From assembly GCF_030285625.1 (NCBI RefSeq), contig NZ_CP127294.1, positions 2,986,001 to 3,050,000 on the forward strand: a DNA stretch of 64,000 nt, given 5' to 3'. The notes below the pieces were generated by a model that was not told the DNA's origin, searched no databases, and saw only the letters and a program-made list of their open reading frames with translations. Below, one piece after another: positions 41,285 to 49,788 of the stretch; within the stretch, counting starts at the first letter, position 1, and each line of letters begins with the position of its first letter. Position numbers and translations under genes: made by a program. This DNA comes from Amycolatopsis sp. 2-15. Its GTDB lineage: Bacteria; Actinomycetota; Actinomycetes; Mycobacteriales; Pseudonocardiaceae.

Positions 41285-41992
41285 TCAGACCGGATCCGCG
41301 ACGACGACCCGGTTCTCCTCGTACCCGTCGGTCCCGCCGACCCACCGGCCGCCACACGTCACGAGCACCACCCGGTGCGGCCCGGCCTGCCCGAAGAGGT
41401 CGTCGGCGCGGCCCGGCAGATCGTCCTTGTGCACGGTGACCAGCTGCGAGATCCGGTACTTCGACGTCTTTCCCACACTGTCCACAATGGTCACCTCGCC
41501 GCCGATGCGCTCGTTCCACAGCTCGGCGAACGGTCCCGTCGCGCCCTTCCAGTTCACATGCCCCGCGAAGACGCTGGCGCCGCTCACCGCGTCGAGCGCC
41601 GCGCCCCACCAGGCCGCCTGCCCGATGTCCGACGGCACCGGCAGGGTGTTGCCCGGGCCGAGGCCCTGGCGCACCATCGCGGCCGTCCCGCCGCCGGGCA
41701 GCCGGAGCGTGCCCGGCTTCTGCGGTGCGAGCGGGGGCTGCTTGTGCTCCACCGGCGCGGCCGGCGGCGGTGCGGCAGGAGCGGTGGACGACGGCGTCGG
41801 AGGAGGCGCCGAAGAAGGCGCCTCCGAAGGCGCAGCCGGCCGCAAACCCGCGAGGGCGGCGGCGGCCGGCTGAGCACTGCCGGCCACCACCGCCATCGGG
41901 GGTGCGCTGATCACGACGGTGGCGAGCTCCACCACGAGAACGCTCGCCGCGCCGAGGACGAAACCGGTGATCAACCGGCTCTTGCGTGCCAT
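41285..41992 (-). CDS. Class F-type sortase
   Basis: A 235-aa membrane-anchored cysteine transpeptidase. One N-terminal helix (7-30), then a long Pro/Ala/Ser spacer (about 50-92) to span the wall. The catalytic triad is visible: H145 in FAGHVNWKG, C213 in VVLVTCGG, R228 in EENRVVVA. The end of the protein closely follows the Arg, as in class F (actinobacterial) enzymes. It cuts a sorting motif and links the protein to the cell wall. It lies 16 bp downstream of the pilin-like protein gene, its probable substrate, in one operon ending in a good terminator. Confidence 0.92.
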   Translation of the reverse strand: MARKSRLITGFVLGAASVLVVELATVVISAPPMAVVAGSAQPAAAALAGLRPAAPSEAPSSAPPPTPSSTAPAAPPPAAPVEHKQPPLAPQKPGTLRLPGGGTAAMVRQGLGPGNTLPVPSDIGQAAWWGAALDAVSGASVFAGHVNWKGATGPFAELWNERIGGEVTIVDSVGKTSKYRISQLVTVHKDDLPGRADDLFGQAGPHRVVLVTCGGRWVGGTDGYEENRVVVADPV

Positions 41993-42008
41993 ACCTGTTC
42001 CGCTCTCA

Positions 42009-43514
42009 CTACCTCCGGGACGCGCGCCGCGCGGCGAACCCGACCAGACCCGAACCGACGAGCGCGAGCACCGCGAGGCCGATCAGCCCCGGCGTGGAGA
42101 AGCTCGTCTCGACGGCACCCTTCGCCATCGCCACCGGCTGGTCGCCCGCGGGGATCGCATGGGGGACCTCGTTCGGCGTGTTGGCGACGGTGAGCGCCAG
42201 TGTGTCGCCCGGCTTCAATGAGCCGCACACCGAGGGCGGGTTCTTCGGGTCGAACGCGTTCTCGTAGCCCGGCGGCGCGTTGACCTCGACGACGCAGATG
42301 TCCTGCGGCGCCAACAGGTTGTCCACGGTCACCGCGCCGGTGTCGCCGGCGGTCGTGACGACCACGGGCTGCCCGTCGGGGCCGTCGAGCGGCTTGCCGT
42401 CCTGCCCGGTGGCGGCGGACTTCTTGTCCTTGCCGGTGATCCGCAGCGTCGCGCCGCCGATGCCCTTGCCGGTCTTCGCGTCCGTCTTGGTCACCTGGAC
42501 TTTGCCCGGCTTCGCGACGGCGACGACACCTTCCGCGGTCAGCGTCTTCTCGCCGCCGGTGGACACCACGTTCTGGATGCCGGTGTTCACCGGGTTCTGC
42601 ACGTAGGGCCGGTCGGCCGGGGCCGAGAGCGACATCGCGAGCTTCGGCTGGTCGCCGGTCGGCGTGAGCTTCACCGAGATCGTGCCGTCGGCGCCGGTCT
42701 TGAGCGTGGTCTCCGTCTGCGCGCCCTGGACGGTCGCGCTACCGCCGGCCGTGTCGCTGGCCTGCGCGTCGTCCTGCGAGTCGGACCCGCTGCCGGTGGT
42801 CAGCGTCGCGTCGGTGGCGTCGAGCTTCACCGCGACGTCGGGGACGCCGGTGCCCTTGGCGTTCTTCACGGTGACCGTCCAGGTCGCCGCGGTGCCGAGG
42901 TGCTGGTCTTCCTTCGGCGGCGTGACCGAAGCGGTCCACGGGCCGCGGTTGGCCTCGGCGTCGGAGGTCAGTTCGGCGACGTCGTCATACGCCGTGGGGG
43001 CCTTGTCCTTCAGCCCCTGCAGGTGCATGTCGATGTCGTAACCGATCTTGTCCGCGGGCAGCGCCTGGTTGAGGTCGTCGTGCCCGGGCCGCGGCGCGGA
43101 GGTCCACGAGTGCAGCAGGTGCGCGAGCGCGGCGGCGACGTTCGCGTCCTTGGTGTCGCCGTAACGCAGCAGCAGGTACGAGATGTCGGCCGCCTTGTCG
43201 GCGGGGATCTCGTCGCCCCACTTGGTGAGCAGCTTGTCGCCGGGCTTGTACTTCTCGTTCGAGTCCGGCGCCTTCAGCTGGAAGCTGACGCAGAAGACCT
43301 GCTTGCCGGCGACGAGGTAGGACCCGAGCCAGTTGCCGCTGTGGTCCTTGTTGTCGAACCGCTGGGCCGGGACCTCGACCCCGATGCCCTGCTGGGTCGC
43401 GGCGTCGGCGGCGGTCGGGCCGATTGCGGTGAGGGAGAGTGCGCCGAGCACGGCCGTGGCGACCAGACCGGCGGCCGCGCGCAGGCGAGCGCGCGGGCGT
43501 GAAGACCACCCCAT
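42009..43514 (-). CDS. Secreted pilin-like surface protein with C-terminal anchor
   Basis: A 501-aa surface protein. Signal peptide 1-39 (cleavage near AADAA). The N-terminal domain (about 40-195) begins with a strand and FCVSFQL and may be a thioester-type adhesin head, but the expected Gln of the second motif is not visible. An Ig-like domain (about 195-295) and a SpaA/prealbumin-like domain (about 345-455: GKVQVTKTDAKTGKGIGGAT, ending with CVVEVNAPPGYENAF) follow. The C-terminus has a hydrophobic helix (GLIGLAVLALVGSGLVGFAA) and RRASRR. The sequence before the helix (ETSFSTPG) is not a canonical LPxTG or LAxTG. A typical sortase substrate otherwise; co-operonic with the sortase. Confidence 0.8.
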   Translation of the reverse strand: MGWSSRPRARLRAAAGLVATAVLGALSLTAIGPTAADAATQQGIGVEVPAQRFDNKDHSGNWLGSYLVAGKQVFCVSFQLKAPDSNEKYKPGDKLLTKWGDEIPADKAADISYLLLRYGDTKDANVAAALAHLLHSWTSAPRPGHDDLNQALPADKIGYDIDMHLQGLKDKAPTAYDDVAELTSDAEANRGPWTASVTPPKEDQHLGTAATWTVTVKNAKGTGVPDVAVKLDATDATLTTGSGSDSQDDAQASDTAGGSATVQGAQTETTLKTGADGTISVKLTPTGDQPKLAMSLSAPADRPYVQNPVNTGIQNVVSTGGEKTLTAEGVVAVAKPGKVQVTKTDAKTGKGIGGATLRITGKDKKSAATGQDGKPLDGPDGQPVVVTTAGDTGAVTVDNLLAPQDICVVEVNAPPGYENAFDPKNPPSVCGSLKPGDTLALTVANTPNEVPHAIPAGDQPVAMAKGAVETSFSTPGLIGLAVLALVGSGLVGFAARRASRR

Positions 43515-43779
43515 GGTGTGTTGACTCCTTCAACATGCTCTGCCGTGACGCCTTTGCGTCGACGCAGGTCACACGATCGAACAACTCCCCGACACGCCTT
43601 CGGTCACATTCCGAACACGCGAAGTGAAGGTTCGCGGCTGATCACCCGGATTGTCTAGGGGCCATCGGGTGACCTGCGGTGAACGGTCGTGATCTCGGTC
43701 GCATACGGTGTAGCCCGGCGCGGGTCCGGTCCCCTGATCGGGCAAAAGGGTAAAGTCTCCTTTACTTGACGGTCTCGAC
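43515..43779. other. Divergent intergenic region
   Basis: No gene seen in the 331-bp gap 43515-43845. It contains GTAAAG-TCTC-CTTTAC (43750-43765), a 6-bp inverted repeat with a 4-nt loop in an AT-rich patch, next to TTGAC at 43766-43770, and the candidate ECF promoter given separately. Confidence 0.5.
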
Positions 43780-43806
43780 GGGAACCAGCAGGCCCGAGCG
43801 GTCGTT
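43780..43806 (+). promoter_or_regulatory. Candidate ECF sigma (SigR-like) promoter
   Basis: GGGAAC (43780-43785), an 18-bp spacer, then GTT (43804-43806). This is close to the SigR/ECF pattern GGGAAT-N18-GTT. The implied start lies about 30 bp before GTG 43846. Confidence 0.45.
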
Positions 43807-43845
43807 GAACCCCATGCAAGGTGCCAGCAGATCCAGGAGGATCAG

Positions 43846-44712
43846 GTGCGTTCCAGTAGCAACCCGGCGTTCCGCAACCTGTCCCGCGGTTCGGCCGCTT
43901 CAGGGCAGTACGGGCCGAACGTGGGCTTCGACCAGCGGCCCTACGGCACTCCTCAGGGCCAGGGCGGTGTGCCCGGCTACGGTCCCGGGCAGATGGCGGC
44001 CGGTTCCGCCGACCGCCCGATGACGGTCGACGACGTCGTCGTCAAGACCGGACTTTCGCTGGGCGTCGCCCTGGTGTTCGGCGTCCTCACGGCGATCTGG
44101 GCCCAGACCCAGCTCGTCACCGACTCACTCGGCCGCGTCGAGGGCATGAGCGGGGCGCTGCTCGGCGCGCTGTTCGGCGGCCTGATCGTGGGCCTGGTCC
44201 TCTCGCTCGTGATCATCTTCGGGCAGAAGGCGAGCGGTCCGCTCACGCTGGCCTACTCGGCCGCCGAGGGCATTTTCCTCGGTGCGCTCAGCGGGCTGTT
44301 CGAGCTGCTCTACCCGGGGATCGCGCTGCAGGCGCTGATCGGCACGGCGGGTGTGTTCATCGCGATGCTGGTGGTCTACAAGACCGGCGCCGTGAAGGTC
44401 ACGCCGAAGCTGACCAAGTGGATCGTCGGGGCCGTGGGTGGCGTCGTGGTCCTGATGCTGGTCAACCTCCTCACCTCGCTGTTCTTCGGCTTCAACCCGC
44501 TGCGCGGCGGCGGGCCGATCGCAATCATCTTCAGCCTGGTGGTCATCGGCATCGCCGCGTTCAGCTTCCTGCTCGACTTCGATCAGGCCGACCGCATGAT
44601 CCGCTCGGGGATGCCGGCCAAGTGGGCGTGGTTCGCGGCCTTCGGCCTCATGACCACGCTGGTGTGGCTGTACCTCGAGATCTTGCGGCTGTTGTCCTAC
44701 CTACGCGATTAG
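43846..44712 (+). CDS. Bax inhibitor-1/YccA-family membrane protein
   Basis: A 288-aa protein. The first 55 residues are a Gly/Pro/Gln-rich cytoplasmic head; then VDDVVVKTGLSLGVALVFGV starts the membrane domain with about seven helices. SAAEGIFLGALSGLFE is the recognisable BI-1/YccA core segment, and the end has FSFLLDFDQADRMIRSG, then WFAAFGLMTTLVWLYLEILRLL, with the conserved acidic residues (LDFD and YLEIL) that form the pH-sensing pair in structural homologues. Members act as proton-dependent calcium leak channels or modulate membrane proteases. GTG 43846 has AGGAGG 5 nt upstream. Monocistronic with a strong terminator. Confidence 0.93.
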   Translation: MRSSSNPAFRNLSRGSAASGQYGPNVGFDQRPYGTPQGQGGVPGYGPGQMAAGSADRPMTVDDVVVKTGLSLGVALVFGVLTAIWAQTQLVTDSLGRVEGMSGALLGALFGGLIVGLVLSLVIIFGQKASGPLTLAYSAAEGIFLGALSGLFELLYPGIALQALIGTAGVFIAMLVVYKTGAVKVTPKLTKWIVGAVGGVVVLMLVNLLTSLFFGFNPLRGGGPIAIIFSLVVIGIAAFSFLLDFDQADRMIRSGMPAKWAWFAAFGLMTTLVWLYLEILRLLSYLRD

Positions 44713-44733
44713 CACTCGCGTAGGACTCCCGAG

Positions 44734-44764
44734 AAGGCGCTCCGTGTACTACGGGGCGCCTTTT
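44734..44764 (+). terminator. Intrinsic terminator of the Bax-inhibitor-like gene
   Basis: AAGGCGCTCCGT (44734-44745) pairs with ACGGGGCGCCTT (44751-44762, one G-T pair), loop GTACT, with TTTT at 44761-44764. 22 bp after the stop. Confidence 0.92.
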
Positions 44765-44765
44765 C

Positions 44766-45040
44766 TGTGTACGCGTTTTGTACGCGGGGAAATGGCTCTT
44801 CGCGCGACGGAGCGCGTACGCAGAGTGCTTGTGCAGGACCAATTCCTGGCCGCGTCCGTGCAGGTGGAGGACTTTCCGCGGCCGGTCGGAGAGTGCGAAA
44901 AGTCGTCTACGTCGTGCTACGGGCGAAATCGATGGCTTTTTGTCGGTGGCGTCCTCTAGCCTCGACGAAGTCACGCAAGGGGGACCCGACCTGGGGCTCG
45001 CGTGTCCTTTTGCTCTCGAACGATGGGGATGGTCCACCGC
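44766..45040. other. Leader region upstream of the MFS gene
   Basis: No convincing gene in this 275-bp stretch; its short open frames have no domain-like content. GTACGCG is directly repeated near 44768-44788, and TAGCCT at 44957-44962 could be a -10 for the exporter gene. A drug-responsive leader is possible but not demonstrated. Confidence 0.4.
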
Positions 45041-46597
45041 ATGTCCGCACAACCGAGTCCGGCCGCGCCGGGCGCTGCCGGACTCGACGACAAACTCGAC
45101 CGCGGCGTGCTCAAGATCGCCTCCGTGGTGGTGCTCGGCGCCATCATGGCGATCCTCGACACCACGGTCGTCAACGTCGCGCTGCAGAAGCTCACGATCG
45201 AGTTCTCCACGTCGTTCGACACGATCCAGTGGGTCGCGACCGGCTACATGCTCGCGCTGGCCACGGTCATCCCGGTCACGGGCTGGGCGTCGGACCGGTT
45301 CGGCACCAAGCGGCTATACCTGCTGGCGATCGGCACGTTCCTGGTCGGGTCGATGCTGGCGGGGCTGGCGTGGAACGTCGAGTCGCTGATCATCTTCCGC
45401 GTCGTGCAGGGCCTCGGCGGCGGCATGCTGATGCCCGCGGGCATGACGATCCTGACGCGCACGGCGGGTCCGCAGCGCATCGGCCGCGTGATGTCGGTGC
45501 TCGGCGTGCCGATGCTGCTGGGCCCGATCTGCGGCCCGATCCTCGGCGGCTGGCTCGTCGACGCCGTGAGCTGGCGCTGGATCTTCTACATCAACGTGCC
45601 GATCGGCGTCATCGCGTTCGTGCTGGCGCTGCACCTGCTGCCGAAGGACAAGGCGGCGAAGTCGGGCCGCTTCGACTTCGCGGGCCTGCTGATGGTGTCG
45701 CCGGGCCTCGCGGCCCTGATCTTCGGCGTCTCGCGGATCCCGTCCACGGGCACGGTCACCGCGATCGAGGTGTGGCTGCCGGCGATCGCGGGCATCTTGC
45801 TGCTGGTGAGCTTCGTGCTGCGCGCACTGCGAGTGGCCGACCCGTTGATGGACCTGAGCCTGTTCCACAACCGGACGTTCTCGGTCTCGATGATCACGCT
45901 CTCGGTGTTCTGCATGGGCTTCTTCGGCGCGATGCTGCTGCTGCCCACGTACTTCACTCTGGTGCGCGGCGAATCAGCACTGCACGCGGGCCTGCTGCTC
46001 GCACCGCAGGGCTTCGGCGCGATGATCATGATGCCGATCGCGGGCCGCTTGTTCGACAAGTTCGCCGCCCGTCGCATCGTGCTGCCGGGCCTGGCGCTGA
46101 TCGTGGTGGGCATGGTGCCGTTCACGCAGGTCACGTCGACCACGCCGTACGCGCTGCTGCTGTCGGCCGCGTTCGTCATGGGCCTCGGCATGGGCTGCAC
46201 GATGATGCCGATCACGTCCGCCGCCCTGCAGACGCTGCGCTCCGAGGACATGGCCAAGGCCTCGACCACCACGAGCATCCTGCAGCAGACGTCGGGCGCC
46301 ATCGGCTCCGCGATCATGTCCATCGTGCTGGCCGCCCTGCTCGGCTCGCGCTTCGGCGTCCCGACCAACGAGGGCCAGCTGGCGGCCACCGCGGCCACCC
46401 TGAACCCCGCCACGCACACCGCCGCGTCCGCCCTCGCCGCCGGCGCCTTCGCGACGCCCTTCCTCATCGCCACGGTGATCCTCGCGGTCTGCCTGGTGCC
46501 CGCCGCCTTCCTGCCGAACCGGCGCTTCATCCCGTCGCCCCCGTCCACCGGCTCGGACGACGCGGCCGCGCCGGTGCCGGCGGCGCCGTTGCACTGA
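45041..46597 (+). CDS. MFS drug transporter, DHA2 family (14 TM, EmrB/QacA-like)
   Basis: A 518-aa exporter with about 14 hydrophobic helices. Family motifs: D in the first helix (AILDTTVVNVAL, motif D1), WVATGYMLALATVIPVTGWASDRFGTKRLY (motif A region, GWASDRFGTKR), and GVPMLLGPICGPILGGWLVD (motif C, antiporter). It should expel hydrophobic or cationic compounds using the proton gradient. ATG 45041 (MSAQPSPAAPG) is chosen with a purine-rich GGGGATGG upstream; ATG 45023 or 45029 are possible. No adjacent regulator is seen. Confidence 0.92.
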   Translation: MSAQPSPAAPGAAGLDDKLDRGVLKIASVVVLGAIMAILDTTVVNVALQKLTIEFSTSFDTIQWVATGYMLALATVIPVTGWASDRFGTKRLYLLAIGTFLVGSMLAGLAWNVESLIIFRVVQGLGGGMLMPAGMTILTRTAGPQRIGRVMSVLGVPMLLGPICGPILGGWLVDAVSWRWIFYINVPIGVIAFVLALHLLPKDKAAKSGRFDFAGLLMVSPGLAALIFGVSRIPSTGTVTAIEVWLPAIAGILLLVSFVLRALRVADPLMDLSLFHNRTFSVSMITLSVFCMGFFGAMLLLPTYFTLVRGESALHAGLLLAPQGFGAMIMMPIAGRLFDKFAARRIVLPGLALIVVGMVPFTQVTSTTPYALLLSAAFVMGLGMGCTMMPITSAALQTLRSEDMAKASTTTSILQQTSGAIGSAIMSIVLAALLGSRFGVPTNEGQLAATAATLNPATHTAASALAAGAFATPFLIATVILAVCLVPAAFLPNRRFIPSPPSTGSDDAAAPVPAAPLH

Positions 46598-46706
46598 CTG
46601 GTTTTGCTTCACGGGGGAGGGCCGTTTCGCGTTTGTCGGGGGCGACCCTTTCCTTTGTGCGACCGGGCTTTGCTTGTGCTGCGCGCGTTGTCCGCCAGCG
46701 TCATCG

Positions 46707-46747
46707 CGAAAAGGGCCGCCCGCGACCGAAGTCGCGAGCGGCCCTTT
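46707..46747. terminator. Bidirectional terminator between MFS and thiolase genes
   Basis: AAAAGGGCCGCCCGCGAC (46707-46724) pairs with GTCGCGAGCGGCCCTTTT (46729-46746), one mismatch, CGAA tetraloop; A-run on the left and T-run on the right, so it works in both directions. It lies between convergent genes. Confidence 0.92.
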
Positions 46748-46778
46748 TTCCGCGTCCAGCTCGATAAAGCGGTCTACG

Positions 46779-47999
46779 TCAGGACAGGCGCTCCAGCACC
46801 ATCGCCATGCCCTGCCCGCCACCGACACACATCGTCTCCAGCCCGAACTGCTTGTCGTGGTGCTGCAGCGAGTTGATCAGCGTCGAGGTGATCCGCGCCC
46901 CCGTCATGCCGAACGGGTGGCCGACCGCGATGGCGCCGCCGTTGACGTTGAGGCGGTCGAGGTCGACGCCCAGGTCGCGGTAGGACGGGATGACCTGCGC
47001 GGCGAACGCCTCGTTGATCTCGACGAGGTCGATGTCCGAAATGGACATCCCCGCGCGGGCCAGTGCCTGCTTCGAGGCCTCGACCGGGCCGTAGCCCATG
47101 ATCTCCGGCGACAGGCCCGTAACGCCCGTCGACACGACGCGGGCCAGCGGCGTGAGGCCGAGCTCGCGCGCCTTGGTGTCGGACATGACGATCACGGCGG
47201 CGGCGCCGTCGTTGAGCGGGCAGCAGTTGCCGGCGGTGACGCGGCCGTCGGGGCGGAACACGGGCTTCAGGCCGGACACGCCCTCGATGGTGACGCCGGC
47301 TCGCGGGCCGTCGTCCTTGGACACGACGGTGCCGTCGGGGAGGGTGACCGGCGTGATGTCCTTGGCCCAGAAGCCGTCGGCGATCGCCTTCTCCGCGAGG
47401 TTCTGCGAGCGCACGCCGAACTCGTCCATCTCTTCGCGCGTGATGCCCTTGAGCCGCGCCAGGTTCTCGGCGGTCTGGCCCATGGCGATGTAGACGTCGG
47501 GGACGTTCCCCTCGGTGCGCGGGTCGGTCCAGCTGTCCGTGCCCGACTCCGCCGTGGTCTTCGTGCGCGTTTCGGCGTCGGAGAAGAGCGGGTTGTGCGT
47601 GTCGGGCCAGGAGTCCGAGCTGCCCTTCGCGAAGCGCGACACGGCCTCGACGCCCGCGGAAATGAAGACGTCACCCTCGCCGGCCTTGATCGCGTGCATC
47701 GCCATGCGGGTGGTCTGGAGGCTGGAGGAGCAGTACCGGGTGATCGTGCAGCCAGGCAGGTGGTCGTAACCGAGCTCGACGGCCACCGCGCGGCCCATGT
47801 TGAACCCGGACTCGCCGCCAGGCAGGCCGCAGCCGAGCATCAGGTCGTCGATGTCGGCGGGGTCCAGCTGCGGCACCTTGTCGAGCGCCGCCCGGATCAT
47901 CTGCACGGCGAGGTCGTCGGGGCGCATGCTGACCAGCGAGCCCTTGGCGGCACGGCCGATCGGGGAGCGGGCAGTGGAGACGATGACGGCTTCGGGCAT
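46779..47999 (-). CDS. Acetyl-CoA C-acyltransferase (thiolase)
   Basis: A 406-aa thiolase. The nucleophile is C90 in ITRYCSSSLQT; the second half has INEAFAAQ, NVNGGAIAVGHPFGMTGAR (catalytic His in GHPFG) and MCVGGGQGMAMV with the acid/base Cys. It either cleaves 3-ketoacyl-CoA in beta-oxidation or condenses acetyl-CoA. The divergent position next to cbs is the same as that of fadA3 (Rv1074c) near cbs in Mycobacterium tuberculosis, so a beta-oxidation role is likely. Monocistronic. Confidence 0.94.
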   Translation of the reverse strand: MPEAVIVSTARSPIGRAAKGSLVSMRPDDLAVQMIRAALDKVPQLDPADIDDLMLGCGLPGGESGFNMGRAVAVELGYDHLPGCTITRYCSSSLQTTRMAMHAIKAGEGDVFISAGVEAVSRFAKGSSDSWPDTHNPLFSDAETRTKTTAESGTDSWTDPRTEGNVPDVYIAMGQTAENLARLKGITREEMDEFGVRSQNLAEKAIADGFWAKDITPVTLPDGTVVSKDDGPRAGVTIEGVSGLKPVFRPDGRVTAGNCCPLNDGAAAVIVMSDTKARELGLTPLARVVSTGVTGLSPEIMGYGPVEASKQALARAGMSISDIDLVEINEAFAAQVIPSYRDLGVDLDRLNVNGGAIAVGHPFGMTGARITSTLINSLQHHDKQFGLETMCVGGGQGMAMVLERLS

Positions 48000-48125
48000 G
48001 GCGTGACACTTCCTCGGGTCGGTGACAACGGGCGGGCGCTAAGCGGTTGCTCACCATAGTGCCGCCTGTCCCGCCTCCCGCAAAGCCGAAGGCGACGTGG
48101 ACCACTATCGGGCGGCCCGCCTGAG

Positions 48126-48156
48126 TGGACAGCGCCGCAGGTCCAGCGTTTAGGCT
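48126..48156 (+). promoter_or_regulatory. Candidate cbs promoter
   Basis: TAGGCT (48151-48156) is a common actinobacterial -10; TGGACA (48126-48131) upstream is a possible -35 with a long 19-bp spacer. About 45 nt of leader before GTG 48202. Confidence 0.4.
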
Positions 48157-48201
48157 GGGCCTCGCCGCCGAGATCCGGCGCGGAAGGGCAGGAGCGCAGT
48201 C

Positions 48202-49572
48202 GTGGAGTACGCCGAGCACATCGTCGACCTCGTGGGGAACACCCCGCTGGTCAAGCTGAACTCCCTCACCAAGGGGCTCAAGCCGCTGGTGCTCGCGAAG
48301 GTCGAGTATGTGAACCCGGGCGGGAGCGTGAAGGACCGCATCGCGCTGCGGATGATCGAGGCCGCCGAGGCGTCGGGTGCCCTCAAGCCGGGTGGCACGA
48401 TCGTGGAGCCGACGTCGGGCAACACCGGCGTGGGCCTGGCGATGGTCGCGCAGCGCAAGGGCTACAAGTGCGTCTTCGTCTGCCCGGACAAGGTGAGCGA
48501 GGACAAGCGCAACGTCCTGCGCGCGTACGGCGCCCGCGTGGTCGTGTGCCCGACGGCCGTGGCGCCCGAGCACCCCGACTCCTACTACAACGTGTCCGAC
48601 CGCCTCGTCCGCGAGATCGACGGCGCCTGGAAGCCCAACCAGTACGCCAACCCCGCGAACCCGGAGAGCCACTACCTCTCCACCGGCCCCGAGATCTGGC
48701 GCCAGACCGAGGGCAAGGTGACGCACTTCGTCGCCGGCGTCGGCACGGGCGGCACGATCTCCGGCACCGGCCGCTTCCTCAAGGAGGCCAGCGACGGCCG
48801 CGTGCAGGTCGTCGGCGCCGACCCCGAGGGCTCCGTCTACTCCGGCGGCAGCGGGCGGCCGTACCTGGTCGAAGGCGTGGGCGAGGACTTCTGGCCCGAG
48901 ACCTACGACCGCGGCATCGCCGACCGGATCATCCCGATCTCCGACGCGCACTCGTTCGACATCACCCGCCGCCTCGCGGTGGAGGAGGGCCTGCTGGTCG
49001 GCGGCTCGTGCGGCATGGCCGTGGCCGCCGCGCTGAAGCTCGCCGAGGGCCTGACCGAGGACGACGTCGTGGTGGTCCTCCTGCCCGACGGCGGCCGCGG
49101 CTACCTCACCAAGGTTTTCAACGACGACTGGATGTCGTCCTACGGCTTCCTCCCGCCCGACTCCTCGGGCGCCACGGTGGGCGACGTGCTCACCAAGAAG
49201 AGCGGCTCCCTGCCCAACCTCGTGCACACGCACCCGAACGAGACCGTGGCCGAGGCCGTCGCGATCCTGTCGGAGTTCGGCGTGAGCCAGATGCCCGTGG
49301 TCAGCGCGGAGCCGCCGGTCATGGCCGCCGAGGTCGTGGGCGCGGTCAACGAGCGCGACCTGCTCGATGCACTGTTCACCGGCAAGGCCCAGCTCGCGGA
49401 CAAGCTGGAGACGCACATGTCGCCGCCGCTGCCGACGATCGGCGCCGGCGAACAGGTCAGCTCCGCGATGAAGGCGCTCGAGGGCGCGGACGGCGCGTTG
49501 GTGCTGATCGACGGCAAGCCCGCGGGTGTCGTCACCAGGCACGATCTGCTCGGGTTCCTCGCCGGGCGCTAG
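48202..49572 (+). CDS. cbs: Cystathionine beta-synthase
   Basis: A 456-aa PLP enzyme. PLP Lys is K44 in PGGSVKDR; EPTSGNTG (69-76 region) binds the substrate carboxylate; GVGTGGTISGTGRFLK holds the phosphate; GGSCGMAVAAAL follows. After about residue 335 there are two CBS domains (MSPPLPTIGAGEQVSSAMKA and others), which bind adenosyl ligands and regulate activity. It joins homocysteine and serine in reverse transsulfuration; with metB downstream, both directions of transsulfuration are possible. GTG 48202 has AGGAG 8 nt upstream. The order matches Rv1077 (cbs) to Rv1079 (metB) of M. tuberculosis. Confidence 0.95.
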   Translation: MEYAEHIVDLVGNTPLVKLNSLTKGLKPLVLAKVEYVNPGGSVKDRIALRMIEAAEASGALKPGGTIVEPTSGNTGVGLAMVAQRKGYKCVFVCPDKVSEDKRNVLRAYGARVVVCPTAVAPEHPDSYYNVSDRLVREIDGAWKPNQYANPANPESHYLSTGPEIWRQTEGKVTHFVAGVGTGGTISGTGRFLKEASDGRVQVVGADPEGSVYSGGSGRPYLVEGVGEDFWPETYDRGIADRIIPISDAHSFDITRRLAVEEGLLVGGSCGMAVAAALKLAEGLTEDDVVVVLLPDGGRGYLTKVFNDDWMSSYGFLPPDSSGATVGDVLTKKSGSLPNLVHTHPNETVAEAVAILSEFGVSQMPVVSAEPPVMAAEVVGAVNERDLLDALFTGKAQLADKLETHMSPPLPTIGAGEQVSSAMKALEGADGALVLIDGKPAGVVTRHDLLGFLAGR

Positions 49573-49723
49573 GAGCAGGCACTGCGCTCTTCTTCACCAA
49601 TCCGACCACAGTCACGGCCGGGATGGTTGCCGGATGCAGCACCGTCCGGTTAGGTTCCCGTCTACTTCCGGTCGGGTTGGTAAATGGGCTACGCGGGCCG
49701 GGGCGTTCCGAGCGCCCTGCCCC

Positions 49724-49738
49724 GCTATCCGATAGCGT
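49724..49738 (+). promoter_or_regulatory. Palindrome/-10 region before the proline-rich protein gene
   Basis: GCTATC-C-GATAGC (49724-49736) is a 13-bp palindrome overlapping TAGCGT (49733-49738), a possible -10. About 45 nt before the start region of the next gene. Confidence 0.35.
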
Positions 49739-49788
49739 GGGCGCGATAGAACTTTTTCGCGTCCTCGTCAAGGGGGTTCAAGACCCAC

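Noticed and set aside
42009..42140. LPxTG sorting signal
   Set aside because: No LPxTG, LAxTG or close variant precedes the C-terminal hydrophobic helix; reported instead as an oddity.
44744..44959. Small gene upstream of the MFS exporter
   Set aside because: Starts within the terminator of the previous gene and has no domain-like sequence; treated as a leader region.
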